Origin: Enterocloster bolteae
GTDB taxonomy: Bacteria > Bacillota > Clostridia > Lachnospirales > Lachnospiraceae
Assembly (NCBI GenBank): GCA_021772025.1
Contig: JAETNT010000010.1
Coordinates: forward strand, 23,339 to 87,338
Direction: 5' to 3'
DNA: 64,000 bases
In this document: positions 34,551 to 42,998 of the stretch, piece by piece
Layout: every line of letters begins with the position of its first letter
Position numbering within the stretch: position 1 is the stretch's first letter
Notes under the pieces: generated by a model
Told to the model about the DNA's origin: nothing
The model's input: only the letters and a program-made list of their open reading frames with translations
Databases searched by the model: none
Made by a program: the position numbers and the translations under genes

Positions 34551-36011
34551 ATGAGAATTACAGAATTATTGAAAAAAGAAAGTATTGAGCTGGGAGTTTC
34601 CTTAAGCTCCAAGGACGATGCCATTAACCGGCTTACCGGTTTGATGGAAGCAGGCGGGCGCTTAAAGGACCGCGCCGGATATAAAGAAGGGATTCTGGCA
34701 AGAGAAGCCCAGGGAAGCACGGCGGTAGGAGAGGGAATTGCCATTCCCCATGCAAAGGTGGAGGCGGTTAAGGAGCCGGGGCTGGCGGCCGTTACCGTTT
34801 TAGAAGGAGTAGATTACGACGCCTTTGACGGCTCTTTGGCAAACCTGATTTTTATGATTGCGGCCCCTGCAGAGGGAGCGGATGTCCATCTGGAAGCCTT
34901 GGCAAGATTGTCAACTCTTTTAATGACTCCCGGATTTAAAGATGGACTTCTGGGAGCGAAGACCAAGGAGGAATTTTTGGAGATTATTGACCAGGCGGAG
35001 AAGGAGAAATTTGGACAGGAAGAGTCCAAGGCCTCAGACGCAGATACTAAGGAGGAATCTACGGTCCAGGTATCTTCCGGTTACCGCCTTCTCGCCGTTA
35101 CCGCCTGCCCTACCGGCATTGCCCATACCTACATGGCCGCGGAGAACTTAGAGTCCACTGCCGGTAAAATGGGCATTTCCTTAAAGGCGGAGACAGACGG
35201 ATCCGGAGGCGCTCAGAATGTATTGACCAGAGAAGAGATTGCGGCTGCTCAGGCGATTATTGTGGCCGCTGACCGGGAAGTGGAGATGGCGCGATTCGAC
35301 GGAAAGCCTGTTCTTCAGGTTCCTGTAGCCGACGGTATTCACAAAGCTAAGGAGCTAATTGAAAAAGCTGCCTCCGGCCAAGTGCCCATTTACCGCCACG
35401 CAGGAGGAGCAGACGGCAGCCGGTTCCAAACAGGCTCCAAAGACAGCAGGGGAAGAAAAATTTATAAGCATCTGATGAACGGCGTTTCCCACATGCTTCC
35501 TTTTGTAATCGGCGGCGGCATCCTGATTGCCCTGGCATTCCTCTTTGACGACTATGCCATTGACCCGTCGAATTTCGGCAAGAACACGCCCTTAGCGGCT
35601 TATTTAAAAACAATCTTTGAGGTTATGGCTTCCGTAATGGCAGGCGGCATGGTTCCTCCTATTGCAATTGCCTTGTGCACTACCTTTTTTAAAAAGAAAT
35701 TTACCAAAAAGGACTGCCAGTCCGGCACTGTAAACTATATTATGGGCCTGTCCTTTATTACAGAAGGGGCAATCCCCTTTGCGGCGGCAGATCCTTTAAG
35801 GGTGATTCCTTCCTGCGCGGCAGGAGCCGCTCTGGCAGGCGGATTGTCCATGTTCTTTGGATGTACTTTAAGAGCACCTCACGGCGGACTTTTCGTACTG
35901 CCTACCGTGGGAAATCCTTTGGGATACCTGGCTGCCGTTGCCATTGGTTCGGCCGCAGGCTGCGTGATTTTAAGCCTGCTGAAAAAGAACCTGGACGAGG
36001 CTGATCGGTAG
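34551..36011 (+). CDS. fruA: fructose PTS enzyme IIABC with an internally deleted IIC domain
   Basis: 486 residues against about 620-640 for a normal IIABC. IIA is intact (His67 in GIAIPHAK) and so is IIB (Cys186 in TACPTGIAHTYMA). IIC begins GRKIYKHLMNGVSHMLPFVIGG at about residue 300, but after AAYLKT (349-354) the sequence jumps straight to FEVMASVMAGGMVPPIAIAL. In E. coli-type FruA about 150 residues lie between these points, including the LPxSxEGLKPILxxP and DMGGPVNKAAY segments; they are absent, with no stop or frameshift. The C-terminal part (LSFITEGAIPFAAADPLRVIP, CTLRAPHGGLFVLP) is complete. Sugar translocation should be lost or changed unless another IIC acts. A collapsed assembly is the alternative. 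Confidence 0.88.
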   Translation: MRITELLKKESIELGVSLSSKDDAINRLTGLMEAGGRLKDRAGYKEGILAREAQGSTAVGEGIAIPHAKVEAVKEPGLAAVTVLEGVDYDAFDGSLANLIFMIAAPAEGADVHLEALARLSTLLMTPGFKDGLLGAKTKEEFLEIIDQAEKEKFGQEESKASDADTKEESTVQVSSGYRLLAVTACPTGIAHTYMAAENLESTAGKMGISLKAETDGSGGAQNVLTREEIAAAQAIIVAADREVEMARFDGKPVLQVPVADGIHKAKELIEKAASGQVPIYRHAGGADGSRFQTGSKDSRGRKIYKHLMNGVSHMLPFVIGGGILIALAFLFDDYAIDPSNFGKNTPLAAYLKTIFEVMASVMAGGMVPPIAIALCTTFFKKKFTKKDCQSGTVNYIMGLSFITEGAIPFAAADPLRVIPSCAAGAALAGGLSMFFGCTLRAPHGGLFVLPTVGNPLGYLAAVAIGSAAGCVILSLLKKNLDEADR

Positions 36012-36048
36012 AACGGTTATATAACTTTACGTACTTAGATGTAATAAC

Positions 36049-36078
36049 TTGAAATTCCTTCAGGGTTTATGGTATAAT
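36049..36078 (+). promoter_or_regulatory. promoter of a short terminated transcript
   Basis: -35 TTGAAA (36049-36054), 18-bp spacer, perfect -10 TATAAT (36073-36078). A terminator follows within 90 bp, so the primary product is a short RNA. Confidence 0.72.
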
Positions 36079-36084
36079 GTCCAC

Positions 36085-36167
36085 GAAAGCAATGGGCAGT
36101 GTAAAAAAGTCAACTAAGAAGCTGCGTTGTGCTTGTATGTAAGCAGATTCTTAGTCGGCTTTTTTTA
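36085..36167 (+). ncRNA. putative small RNA or attenuated leader
   Basis: About 83 nt from the predicted start of transcription to a T run, with no ORF. Two thirds of it is the terminator stem-loop. It lies between fruA and the hybrid histidine kinase (start 36295). It could be an independent small RNA, or a leader whose terminator controls read-through into the kinase gene. Confidence 0.5.
36104..36167 (+). terminator. long stem-loop terminator
   Basis: GTCAACTAAGAAGCTGC pairs with GCAGATTCTTAGTCGGC with small bulges, around a 17-nt loop, followed by seven T (36160-36167). Confidence 0.78.
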
Positions 36168-36294
36168 TAGAACAAAGCTTGTGAATTTTTTTTCCCGCAG
36201 CAGAAACTTTGCCCGGGGAAGAGGCTCTTACGCAGAATTAAGACAAGCAATATTTTAGGAAAGAACATAAGCGATCCAAGGAGGAACAGCGTTA

Positions 36295-38856
36295 ATGCCG
36301 AACAATAAAAAAAAGAATTCTACAATCCGTTTTCTCATATACAGTTTTATCGGGCTCCTATTCTTTGGCATAGTTGTTTTCAGCGTACTGGCAATTTATA
36401 TGGATAAGAAGAGTAAGGAGACGATTTACGAAATCGGAGAAATTTATATGTCCGGAATGAACGAACAAATGTCCAGACATTTTGAAAGCGTCATTAAGCT
36501 TCGCTTTGATCAGGTTGGCGGCATTATTTCTGTGGTTTCAGAGGAGGGCAGCAGCAGAGATGAGATATATGAGGAGCTTATTTACCGGGCGGAAATCAGG
36601 AATTTTGATTATTTAGCTCTTTGTTCCGACAGCGGCTATTTCGAGACCCTCTATGGAGAACCGATACAGCCGATTAATCCGAAGCCCTTTGCAGACGCGC
36701 TGCTCCGGGGAGAGCAAAGAGTTGCCGTAGGAATTGACGCGGTCGGAAATGAAGTGGTATTGTTTGGGGCTAAGGCAAATTATCCTTTGCACAACGGCGA
36801 GGAGAGCATTGGCCTGATAGCGGCAGTTCCCTTGGATTATATTACCAGCTTCCTTGCGCTGGAGGATAAGGAGCAGCTGACATACTACCATATTATCCGG
36901 CCTGACGGAAGTTATGTAATCCAAAACCCCAATACAGAATTATGGCAATTTTTTGACTTGTTACAAAAACAAGAAAAATCAACAGTCAATAACCGCGTTT
37001 TCGAAAGCATTGTCCAAGAGTTTGCTGCCGCGCTAAAGGAGAATCGGGAATATACCGCAACGCTTGAGATAAACGACGAGGAACAGCAGATTTATGTGGT
37101 GCCGCTGCCATATTCTGAGTGGTATCTGGTAGCAGTGATGCCATATGGAATATTGGATGAAACCATAAATACTCTGAGCGTTCAGCGAATAGTCATTACG
37201 ATGTTGGCCTGCGCCTCTGTTTTAATCCTTTTATCCCTGATTTTCCGCAGGTATTTTGTTATCACGCGCCTTCAATTGCAGGAGCTGGAAAAGGCCCGGC
37301 AGGAAGCGATAGAGGCCAGCAAAGCGAAGAGCGAATTCCTGGCGAACATGAGTCACGATATCCGCACGCCGATGAATGCAATTGTGGGAATGACTGCCAT
37401 TGCCACAGCCCATATAGACGACAAGGAGCAGGTACAGATATGTCTGAGAAAGATTACCCTGTCAAGTAAGCACCTGCTGGGGCTTATTAATGATGTTTTG
37501 GACATGTCTAAAATTGAGAGCGGCAAATTGACGTTAACCATAGAACAGATTTCTTTAAAAGAAATTGTCGAGGGAATTGTCAGCATTATGCAGCCTCAGG
37601 TAAAGGCAAAAAAACAAAACTTTGACATTCATGTAGAGAATATTTTAGAAGAAAATGTATGGTGCGACGGAGTACGTTTGAATCAGGTGCTGCTGAATCT
37701 TCTGTCTAATGCTACCAAGTATACGCCGGAAGGAGGCTCTATCAGATTATCTTTATTTGAAGAAAAATCTCCTAAAGGAGAGGACTATGTCCAAATTCAT
37801 ATTGTGGTTAAGGACAACGGAATCGGTATGTCGCCGGAATTTCTGGAAAGAATATACGATTCCTATAGCCGTGCTGACGGAACCAGAATACATAAGACCG
37901 AGGGAGCCGGTTTGGGAATGTCCATTACAAAGTATATTGTAGACGCAATGGAGGGAACGATTGACGTACAGAGCGAGATTGATAAAGGTACGGAATTCCA
38001 CATTACAATAGATGTGGAAAAGGCGGACACAAAGGAAGTGGACATGGTTCTTCCCGCATGGAATATGCTGGTAGTAGATGATGACGAATTATTATGTAAA
38101 ACTGCTACAAAGGCGTTAAAGTCTATCGGAATTAAGGCGGAATGGACGCTGAGCGGAGAAAAAGCCATAGAATTGGTTATTGAGCATCACAAAAGGAGGG
38201 ATGACTATCAAATCATCTTATTAGACTGGAAGCTGCCGGGAATGAATGGAATTCAGGTGGCCAAGGAGATTCGCCGCAATTTAGGAGATGAAATCCCGAT
38301 TTTGCTTATCTCTGCCTATGACTGGGGCGAGTTTGAGGCAGAAGCCCGGGAGGCGGGAATCAACGGTTTTATTTCTAAGCCTTTGTTTAAATCAACTCTA
38401 TTTTATAGCTTGCGTCAATATATGGGCATTGAGGAAATGCGGGAAGAGGTGGCAGAAAAGGATATTGATTTGTCCGGACGCCAGATCCTGCTTGCAGAGG
38501 ACAATGAATTGAACTGGGAGGTTGCAAAAGAACTGCTGTCTGATTTGGGACTGGAACTGGATTGGGCGGAAGACGGCCAGATATGCTTGGAGAAATTCCG
38601 GAAATCGTCAGAAGGGTATTATGACGCAATCCTTATGGATATCCGGATGCCGCGAATGACAGGATATGAAGCGACAAAAGAGATTCGGAAACTGGAACGG
38701 CCGGATGCTTTATCAATTCCCATTATTGCTATGAGCGCGGATGCCTTTTCAGATGATATTCAGCATTCTCTGGAGTGCGGTATGGATGCTCATATAGCAA
38801 AACCGGTTGATCCCGTAGAATTGGCCCGTCTGCTGAAAAAATATCTTAAGGCTTGA
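36295..38856 (+). CDS. hybrid sensor histidine kinase with two receiver domains
   Basis: 853 residues. N-terminal membrane helix (about 12-31), extracytoplasmic Cache-like sensor (about 35-295), second membrane helix (about 300-322), HisKA with the phospho-His in SHDIRTPMNAIVGM (about 353), HATPase with the N box LLNLLSNATKYTP and G box GAGLGMSI, then two receivers: first with LVVDDDE and phospho-Asp in IILLDWKLPGMNG (about 642), second with LLAEDNE and Asp in AILMDIRMPRMTG (about 781). No HPt domain and no output regulator gene nearby, so the phosphate target is encoded elsewhere. AAGGAGG lies about 9 nt before the ATG. This double-REC layout is common in Lachnospiraceae sensor kinases. Confidence 0.94.
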   Translation: MPNNKKKNSTIRFLIYSFIGLLFFGIVVFSVLAIYMDKKSKETIYEIGEIYMSGMNEQMSRHFESVIKLRFDQVGGIISVVSEEGSSRDEIYEELIYRAEIRNFDYLALCSDSGYFETLYGEPIQPINPKPFADALLRGEQRVAVGIDAVGNEVVLFGAKANYPLHNGEESIGLIAAVPLDYITSFLALEDKEQLTYYHIIRPDGSYVIQNPNTELWQFFDLLQKQEKSTVNNRVFESIVQEFAAALKENREYTATLEINDEEQQIYVVPLPYSEWYLVAVMPYGILDETINTLSVQRIVITMLACASVLILLSLIFRRYFVITRLQLQELEKARQEAIEASKAKSEFLANMSHDIRTPMNAIVGMTAIATAHIDDKEQVQICLRKITLSSKHLLGLINDVLDMSKIESGKLTLTIEQISLKEIVEGIVSIMQPQVKAKKQNFDIHVENILEENVWCDGVRLNQVLLNLLSNATKYTPEGGSIRLSLFEEKSPKGEDYVQIHIVVKDNGIGMSPEFLERIYDSYSRADGTRIHKTEGAGLGMSITKYIVDAMEGTIDVQSEIDKGTEFHITIDVEKADTKEVDMVLPAWNMLVVDDDELLCKTATKALKSIGIKAEWTLSGEKAIELVIEHHKRRDDYQIILLDWKLPGMNGIQVAKEIRRNLGDEIPILLISAYDWGEFEAEAREAGINGFISKPLFKSTLFYSLRQYMGIEEMREEVAEKDIDLSGRQILLAEDNELNWEVAKELLSDLGLELDWAEDGQICLEKFRKSSEGYYDAILMDIRMPRMTGYEATKEIRKLERPDALSIPIIAMSADAFSDDIQHSLECGMDAHIAKPVDPVELARLLKKYLKA

Positions 38857-38879
38857 GGTTTAAATCTCAAGCCTGTTTT
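38849..38879 (+). terminator. bidirectional terminator between convergent kinase and MFS genes
   Basis: GGCTTGAG (38850-38857) pairs with CTCAAGCC (38866-38873) and is followed by TGTTTTC; A-rich sequence on the other side serves the minus-strand gene, although its stop lies within the stem-loop. Confidence 0.75.
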
Positions 38880-40008
38880 CTATCTTTTCCAGCCTTTTTA
38901 AAGCAATACAAAAGAGCAAAAGTCCTGTACAAGGCACAATATTAGATGCCATCCCTATTTGAATACCGCCGTGTTCCGCTACAATTCCAATAATCCAGGG
39001 CATAAGGATAGCGCCGCTGCTGGCAGCCGGGAGCATAACGCCCATGCTGGTGACGCTGGTCATCCGGCCCGCGCTTGCCACTGCCGTGGGGTTTAGCCCT
39101 GCCATAGAAAATGCAAAGGCAAATAGCAAAAGAATTGCTGTCACTTGGGTATTTGCCGCCATAAGCCCTATGTAGAAAATAATACAGCCTACAGACATTT
39201 TAATCATGGAAGCAGCCGCATTTTTAATGGGAAATACAAATGCAATCAACATTCGGGCAATGAGCGTAGCTGTCCACATAACGGTTACCGTGTAGGCGCT
39301 TAAGGCTCCGGACAGAATTCCGCTGCCTTTAAAATAAGTAACCATCCAGCCGGTAACGCTGGTTTCCGCCGCATTTTGGCAGAACAACAGGCCGGTCAGG
39401 AGCCAGAACTTCCCGCTTTTTAAAAAACTCCAGTCTGTGGTTCCTTCATTTTGCTGAGAGCGGGTCTTTAAAGAGACGGAAGCGAAGGACACCCATAAAG
39501 ACAGGCCGAAAAAGGCCAGGGCAAACATGGGAAGGCGATCTCCCATACCGGCGGCTGCAGCAATAAGAAAGGGACACAGCAGAGCTCCCAGAGCATAGCA
39601 GCTATGCATTAGATTCATGCCCTTGGTTCCATTTGCCGAGTTATCCCGCACTAAAATGGTGCAGATGTTTATGGTGCTTCCCTTGGCGATGCCTGCCATG
39701 AAAAAGGCCAGCATAAGAAGCGCCATCCAGGCAGTGATTCCCATAAGAAGATATCCCGCAAAATAGCCGAAGGTTAGCATTAAGACTGTGGGTTTTAAAC
39801 CGATTTTTGCAGGAAGGATTCCTGCGGCAAAGCCGGCTAAAAGATTTCCGATGCTCATCAAAGACAGGAGAGTACCGGTCATTCCATAGTCAAAGCCGTA
39901 GGTTTCCTGGAGAAGGCTTACTACAATACCGCTGCTGATAGCACAGATTCCGCTGATAAAAAAGGCAAAAAAGCCAGTGTTCCGTTGCTTTGCAGATTTT
40001 GTTTCCAT
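38860..40008 (-). CDS. MFS transporter
   Basis: 382 residues, about 12 membrane helices. Major facilitator transporter: after NTGFFAFFISGICAISSGIVV comes the typical loop 2-3 region (LLAGFAAGILPAKIGLKPTV). The substrate is not evident; the closest general type is the sugar/drug MFS_1 group. Minus-strand ATG at 40008 has AGAGGAT upstream; an extension to 40065 lacks a ribosome site. Divergent from the HAD phosphatase gene, with a 170-bp shared region that contains a repeat element also found at 21693. Confidence 0.87.
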   Translation of the reverse strand: METKSAKQRNTGFFAFFISGICAISSGIVVSLLQETYGFDYGMTGTLLSLMSIGNLLAGFAAGILPAKIGLKPTVLMLTFGYFAGYLLMGITAWMALLMLAFFMAGIAKGSTINICTILVRDNSANGTKGMNLMHSCYALGALLCPFLIAAAAGMGDRLPMFALAFFGLSLWVSFASVSLKTRSQQNEGTTDWSFLKSGKFWLLTGLLFCQNAAETSVTGWMVTYFKGSGILSGALSAYTVTVMWTATLIARMLIAFVFPIKNAAASMIKMSVGCIIFYIGLMAANTQVTAILLLFAFAFSMAGLNPTAVASAGRMTSVTSMGVMLPAASSGAILMPWIIGIVAEHGGIQIGMASNIVPCTGLLLFCIALKRLEKIENRLEI

Positions 40009-40090
40009 ATTAATATCCTCTGTAAAATTATGATATGGCGTAAAGCCTATACGATTATATAACAAAATAAAAGGATTTGGTAGCCTTTTA

Positions 40091-40126
40091 TTACAGAAAA
40101 AATAGTGTTATAGTTACCCTTAACGG
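40091..40126 (+). promoter_or_regulatory. shared element upstream of the HAD gene
   Basis: TTACAGAAAAA (40091-40101) followed 22 bp later (start to start) by GTTACCCTTAACGG (40113-40126), matching the pair at 21693-21730. Next to it GGTCAA (40125-40130) and TTGACC (about 40148-40153) can form a hairpin before the ribosome site of the HAD gene. Confidence 0.4.
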
Positions 40127-40178
40127 TCAAAAAGATACAAGATTCCCTTGACCGAAAGGATGATTAGGAGGATTTGCT

Positions 40179-40838
40179 ATGTATAAGTACTGTATATTTG
40201 ACTTGGACGGAACTCTACTGGATACTACCCGAGCTTTGCAGAAAGCTACCAATTTAACTATGGAACGGTTTGGCCTAGGGCCCCTGACGGAAGCTCAGAT
40301 AAAAAGGATTGTGGGAGACGGATATAAAAAGCAGATGGAACGGGCTCTGAAACTGTGCGGAGATACAAAGCTTAAGCATTATGAGGAAGCTCTGTCTGTT
40401 TATATGGAGATTTTCGGGGAAAACTGTATGTATCAGGTAACCCCTTATGAAGGGGTTTGGGAGCTTTTGAAAGCCATAAGAGAAAACGAAATGAAAGCGG
40501 CGGTATTTTCCAATAAGCCCCATGTCCAGACGGTGGAGAACATTACAGGGATATTTGGAAAAGATGTCTTTGCGGTTATAAGGGGACAGAAGGAAGGAAC
40601 GCCGAAAAAGCCGGATCCCACAGGAGTTTTTGCCATTATGGAAGAGCTTGGGGCAGCACCGGAAAACTGTCTGTATTTTGGCGATACCGGAACGGATATG
40701 CAGACTGGGAAAAATGCGGGAATTGACACCGTAGGAGTGCTGTGGGGGTTTCGGGAAAGGGAAGAATTGGAACAGTTTTCCCCAAAATATATCATCTCCC
40801 GCCCGGAAGAAGGGATCGGGATTTTTTGCGGCCGGTAA
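40179..40838 (+). CDS. HAD-superfamily phosphatase (phosphoglycolate phosphatase-like)
   Basis: 219 residues. HAD motif I is FDLDGTLLDTT (nucleophile Asp and acid/base Asp), motif II is in VFSNKPH, motif III Lys in GTPKKPDP, and motif IV in YFGDTGTDMQTGKNAG. A helical cap lies between motifs I and II, as in Gph-type and beta-phosphoglucomutase-like proteins. Exact substrate unknown. Start ATG 40179 follows TAGGAGG. Confidence 0.92.
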   Translation: MYKYCIFDLDGTLLDTTRALQKATNLTMERFGLGPLTEAQIKRIVGDGYKKQMERALKLCGDTKLKHYEEALSVYMEIFGENCMYQVTPYEGVWELLKAIRENEMKAAVFSNKPHVQTVENITGIFGKDVFAVIRGQKEGTPKKPDPTGVFAIMEELGAAPENCLYFGDTGTDMQTGKNAGIDTVGVLWGFREREELEQFSPKYIISRPEEGIGIFCGR

Positions 40839-40942
40839 GGTCCGCTTTCGTATTGCCATCCGTGTAGTTTAGGAGTATAATACCCTCAGTGGGCAGGGCA
40901 CATAGGCATGTCCGTTTAAAAGTTTTGTACACGGAGAAATAT

Positions 40943-42292
40943 ATGGAAAAAAGAAAATTACCCAGACGCCAGCTATCCCAGACTCAGTTTATCGCCTACG
41001 GCTTTATGGTAATGATTGCAATCGGGACTTTGCTGCTTATGCTGCCCTGGTCCAGCAGATCCGGAAAAAGCCAGGGCTTTTTAGATTGCCTGTTTACAGC
41101 GGTCAGCGCTTCCTGCGTAACGGGACTGGTGGCAGCGGATACCTGGAGCAATTGGACCATTTTTGGACAATTGGTGATTCTGACCATGATACAGATTGGC
41201 GGTTTGGGATTTGTTACTATCGGAGTATTTATTTCTATTATTTTGAGAAGAAAGATAGGATTAAAACAAAGGGGACTGATGCAGGAAAGCATCAATACCC
41301 TCCATTTAAGCGGCGTGGTAAAGCTGGCTAGAAAGATTATTTTTGGAACCGCAATCATAGAAGGGGCGGGGGCAGTTCTTTTGGCGCTGCGCTTTGTCCC
41401 TCAGTTTGGCTTGGCTCAAGGAATTTATTATGGAGTATTCCATTCTATTTCTGCATTCTGCAACGCAGGCTTTGATCTGATGGGCCGGGCTGCTCCTTAT
41501 AATTCTCTGGTAGATTACAGCGGGGATTGGCTGGTAAATCTGGTAATTATGAGTTTAATTGTAATCGGAGGCTTAGGCTTTATTGTGTGGGATGATATCA
41601 GCCGTCACAAGCTGGATTTTAAATCCTACATGCTCCATTCCAAAATTGTTTTGCTGACCACTACCGGCCTGATGTTTGCAGGCGCGTTGCTTATCGGCAT
41701 CTCTGAGCGGAATAATCTTATGGCTCAAATGGGAACAGGGGAAAAGATTTTAGCTTCCCTTTTTGCGTCGGTAACAGCTAGAACGGCAGGCTTTAATACC
41801 ATTGATATTGCAGCTATGCGCCCGGCCAGCAAGCTTATTACCATTTTTTTGATGTTTATTGGAGGAAACCCCGGATCCACCGCCGGCGGCGTAAAGACTA
41901 CTACCATAGTAGTGATGATTTTATATGTATTTTCCACAATCCGGCGGACAAATGGCGTAAATATCTTTGGACGCAGGCTGGAAGAGGATTCCATTAAACG
42001 GGCAAGCTGCATCTGCACCATCAATCTGTGCTTGGCCTTGTCTGTAACCACGATTATCCTGATGGCTCAGGATTTAAATGCCATGGATGTACTTTTGGAA
42101 ACGTTTTCTGCTATCGGCACTGTAGGAATGTCGGCAGGAATCACCAGAGATTTAAATATTCTTTCCAGAATACTGGTTATTTTGCTGATGTACTGCGGAA
42201 GGATCGGAAGCCTGTCCTTTGCCCTTACCTTTACCCAAAATATGAAGTCAGCTAAGGTACGCCTTCCGGAAGGAAAGATTACTATAGGCTAG
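40943..42292 (+). CDS. trkH: TrkH/KtrB-type potassium uptake channel subunit
   Basis: 449 residues with four membrane-pore-membrane repeats. Selectivity-filter loops with the conserved Gly are visible: SASCVTGL, SAFCNAGFDL, TARTAGFN and SAIGTVGMS. The cytoplasmic gate partner is encoded 13 bp downstream. An in-frame extension to 40889 lacks a ribosome site; ATG 40943 follows ACGGAG. The pair imports K+ in response to osmotic or pH stress; size and partner fit Ktr/Trk systems of Firmicutes. Confidence 0.93.
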   Translation: MEKRKLPRRQLSQTQFIAYGFMVMIAIGTLLLMLPWSSRSGKSQGFLDCLFTAVSASCVTGLVAADTWSNWTIFGQLVILTMIQIGGLGFVTIGVFISIILRRKIGLKQRGLMQESINTLHLSGVVKLARKIIFGTAIIEGAGAVLLALRFVPQFGLAQGIYYGVFHSISAFCNAGFDLMGRAAPYNSLVDYSGDWLVNLVIMSLIVIGGLGFIVWDDISRHKLDFKSYMLHSKIVLLTTTGLMFAGALLIGISERNNLMAQMGTGEKILASLFASVTARTAGFNTIDIAAMRPASKLITIFLMFIGGNPGSTAGGVKTTTIVVMILYVFSTIRRTNGVNIFGRRLEEDSIKRASCICTINLCLALSVTTIILMAQDLNAMDVLLETFSAIGTVGMSAGITRDLNILSRILVILLMYCGRIGSLSFALTFTQNMKSAKVRLPEGKITIG

Positions 42293-42305
42293 AGGAGGAG
42301 TAAAA

Positions 42306-42962
42306 ATGAAATCAATTTTGATTATCGGAATGGGCCGGTTTGGCCATCATCTTTGCCGAAACCTGGCGGAGCTTGGCAATCAAATTATGATTGTGGATGA
42401 GGTGGAAGAGCGGCTTGAGGCCATGCTTCCCTATGTAGTCAGTGCAAAAATCGGGGATTGCACCAATGAAGCGGTTCTGGAAAGCCTGGGAATTTCCAAC
42501 TTTGACCTTTGCTTTGTCTGTATCGGAACCAATTTTCAAAGCAGTCTGGAGATTACCAGTCTGGTAAAGGAGATGGGGGCCAAATGGGTGGTCAGCAAGG
42601 CTACCCGGGACATCCATGCCAAATTTCTGCTGCGAAACGGAGCAGATGAGGTGATTTATCCGGACAGAGATCTGGCGGAAAAAATAGCAGTGCGCTACAG
42701 CGCCAACCATGTATTTGACTATATTGAGCTGACAGACGAGTTTTCTATTTATGAAATTCCTCCCATGAGCCAGTGGGTAGGAAAGAGCATTAAGGAATTA
42801 AGCATTCGCAACCGGTATCACATCAATATTCTGGGTACCAAGGAACAGGGGGAAGCCAAGCTGATGCCCGGGCCGGATTATGTGATTCGGGCCAATGAGC
42901 ATTTAATGATTATTGGCCGGAAAAATGATGTAGATCGGATTTTGGCTCAGATTGAATCGTAA
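42306..42962 (+). CDS. trkA: TrkA/KtrA regulatory subunit (RCK domain)
   Basis: 218 residues. N-terminal RCK_N Rossmann domain starts ILIIGMGRFGHHLCRNLAELG (nucleotide-binding glycines) and ends with the acidic MIVDEVEERLEAM; the C-terminal RCK_C domain (about 135-218) probably binds a small ligand such as cyclic di-AMP, as in KtrA (family knowledge). Gates the potassium channel subunit encoded upstream. AGGAGGAG precedes the ATG. Confidence 0.94.
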   Translation: MKSILIIGMGRFGHHLCRNLAELGNQIMIVDEVEERLEAMLPYVVSAKIGDCTNEAVLESLGISNFDLCFVCIGTNFQSSLEITSLVKEMGAKWVVSKATRDIHAKFLLRNGADEVIYPDRDLAEKIAVRYSANHVFDYIELTDEFSIYEIPPMSQWVGKSIKELSIRNRYHINILGTKEQGEAKLMPGPDYVIRANEHLMIIGRKNDVDRILAQIES

Positions 42963-42998
42963 TACATGCCCCAAAGGGGCAAGACTGGAGGAATAATT

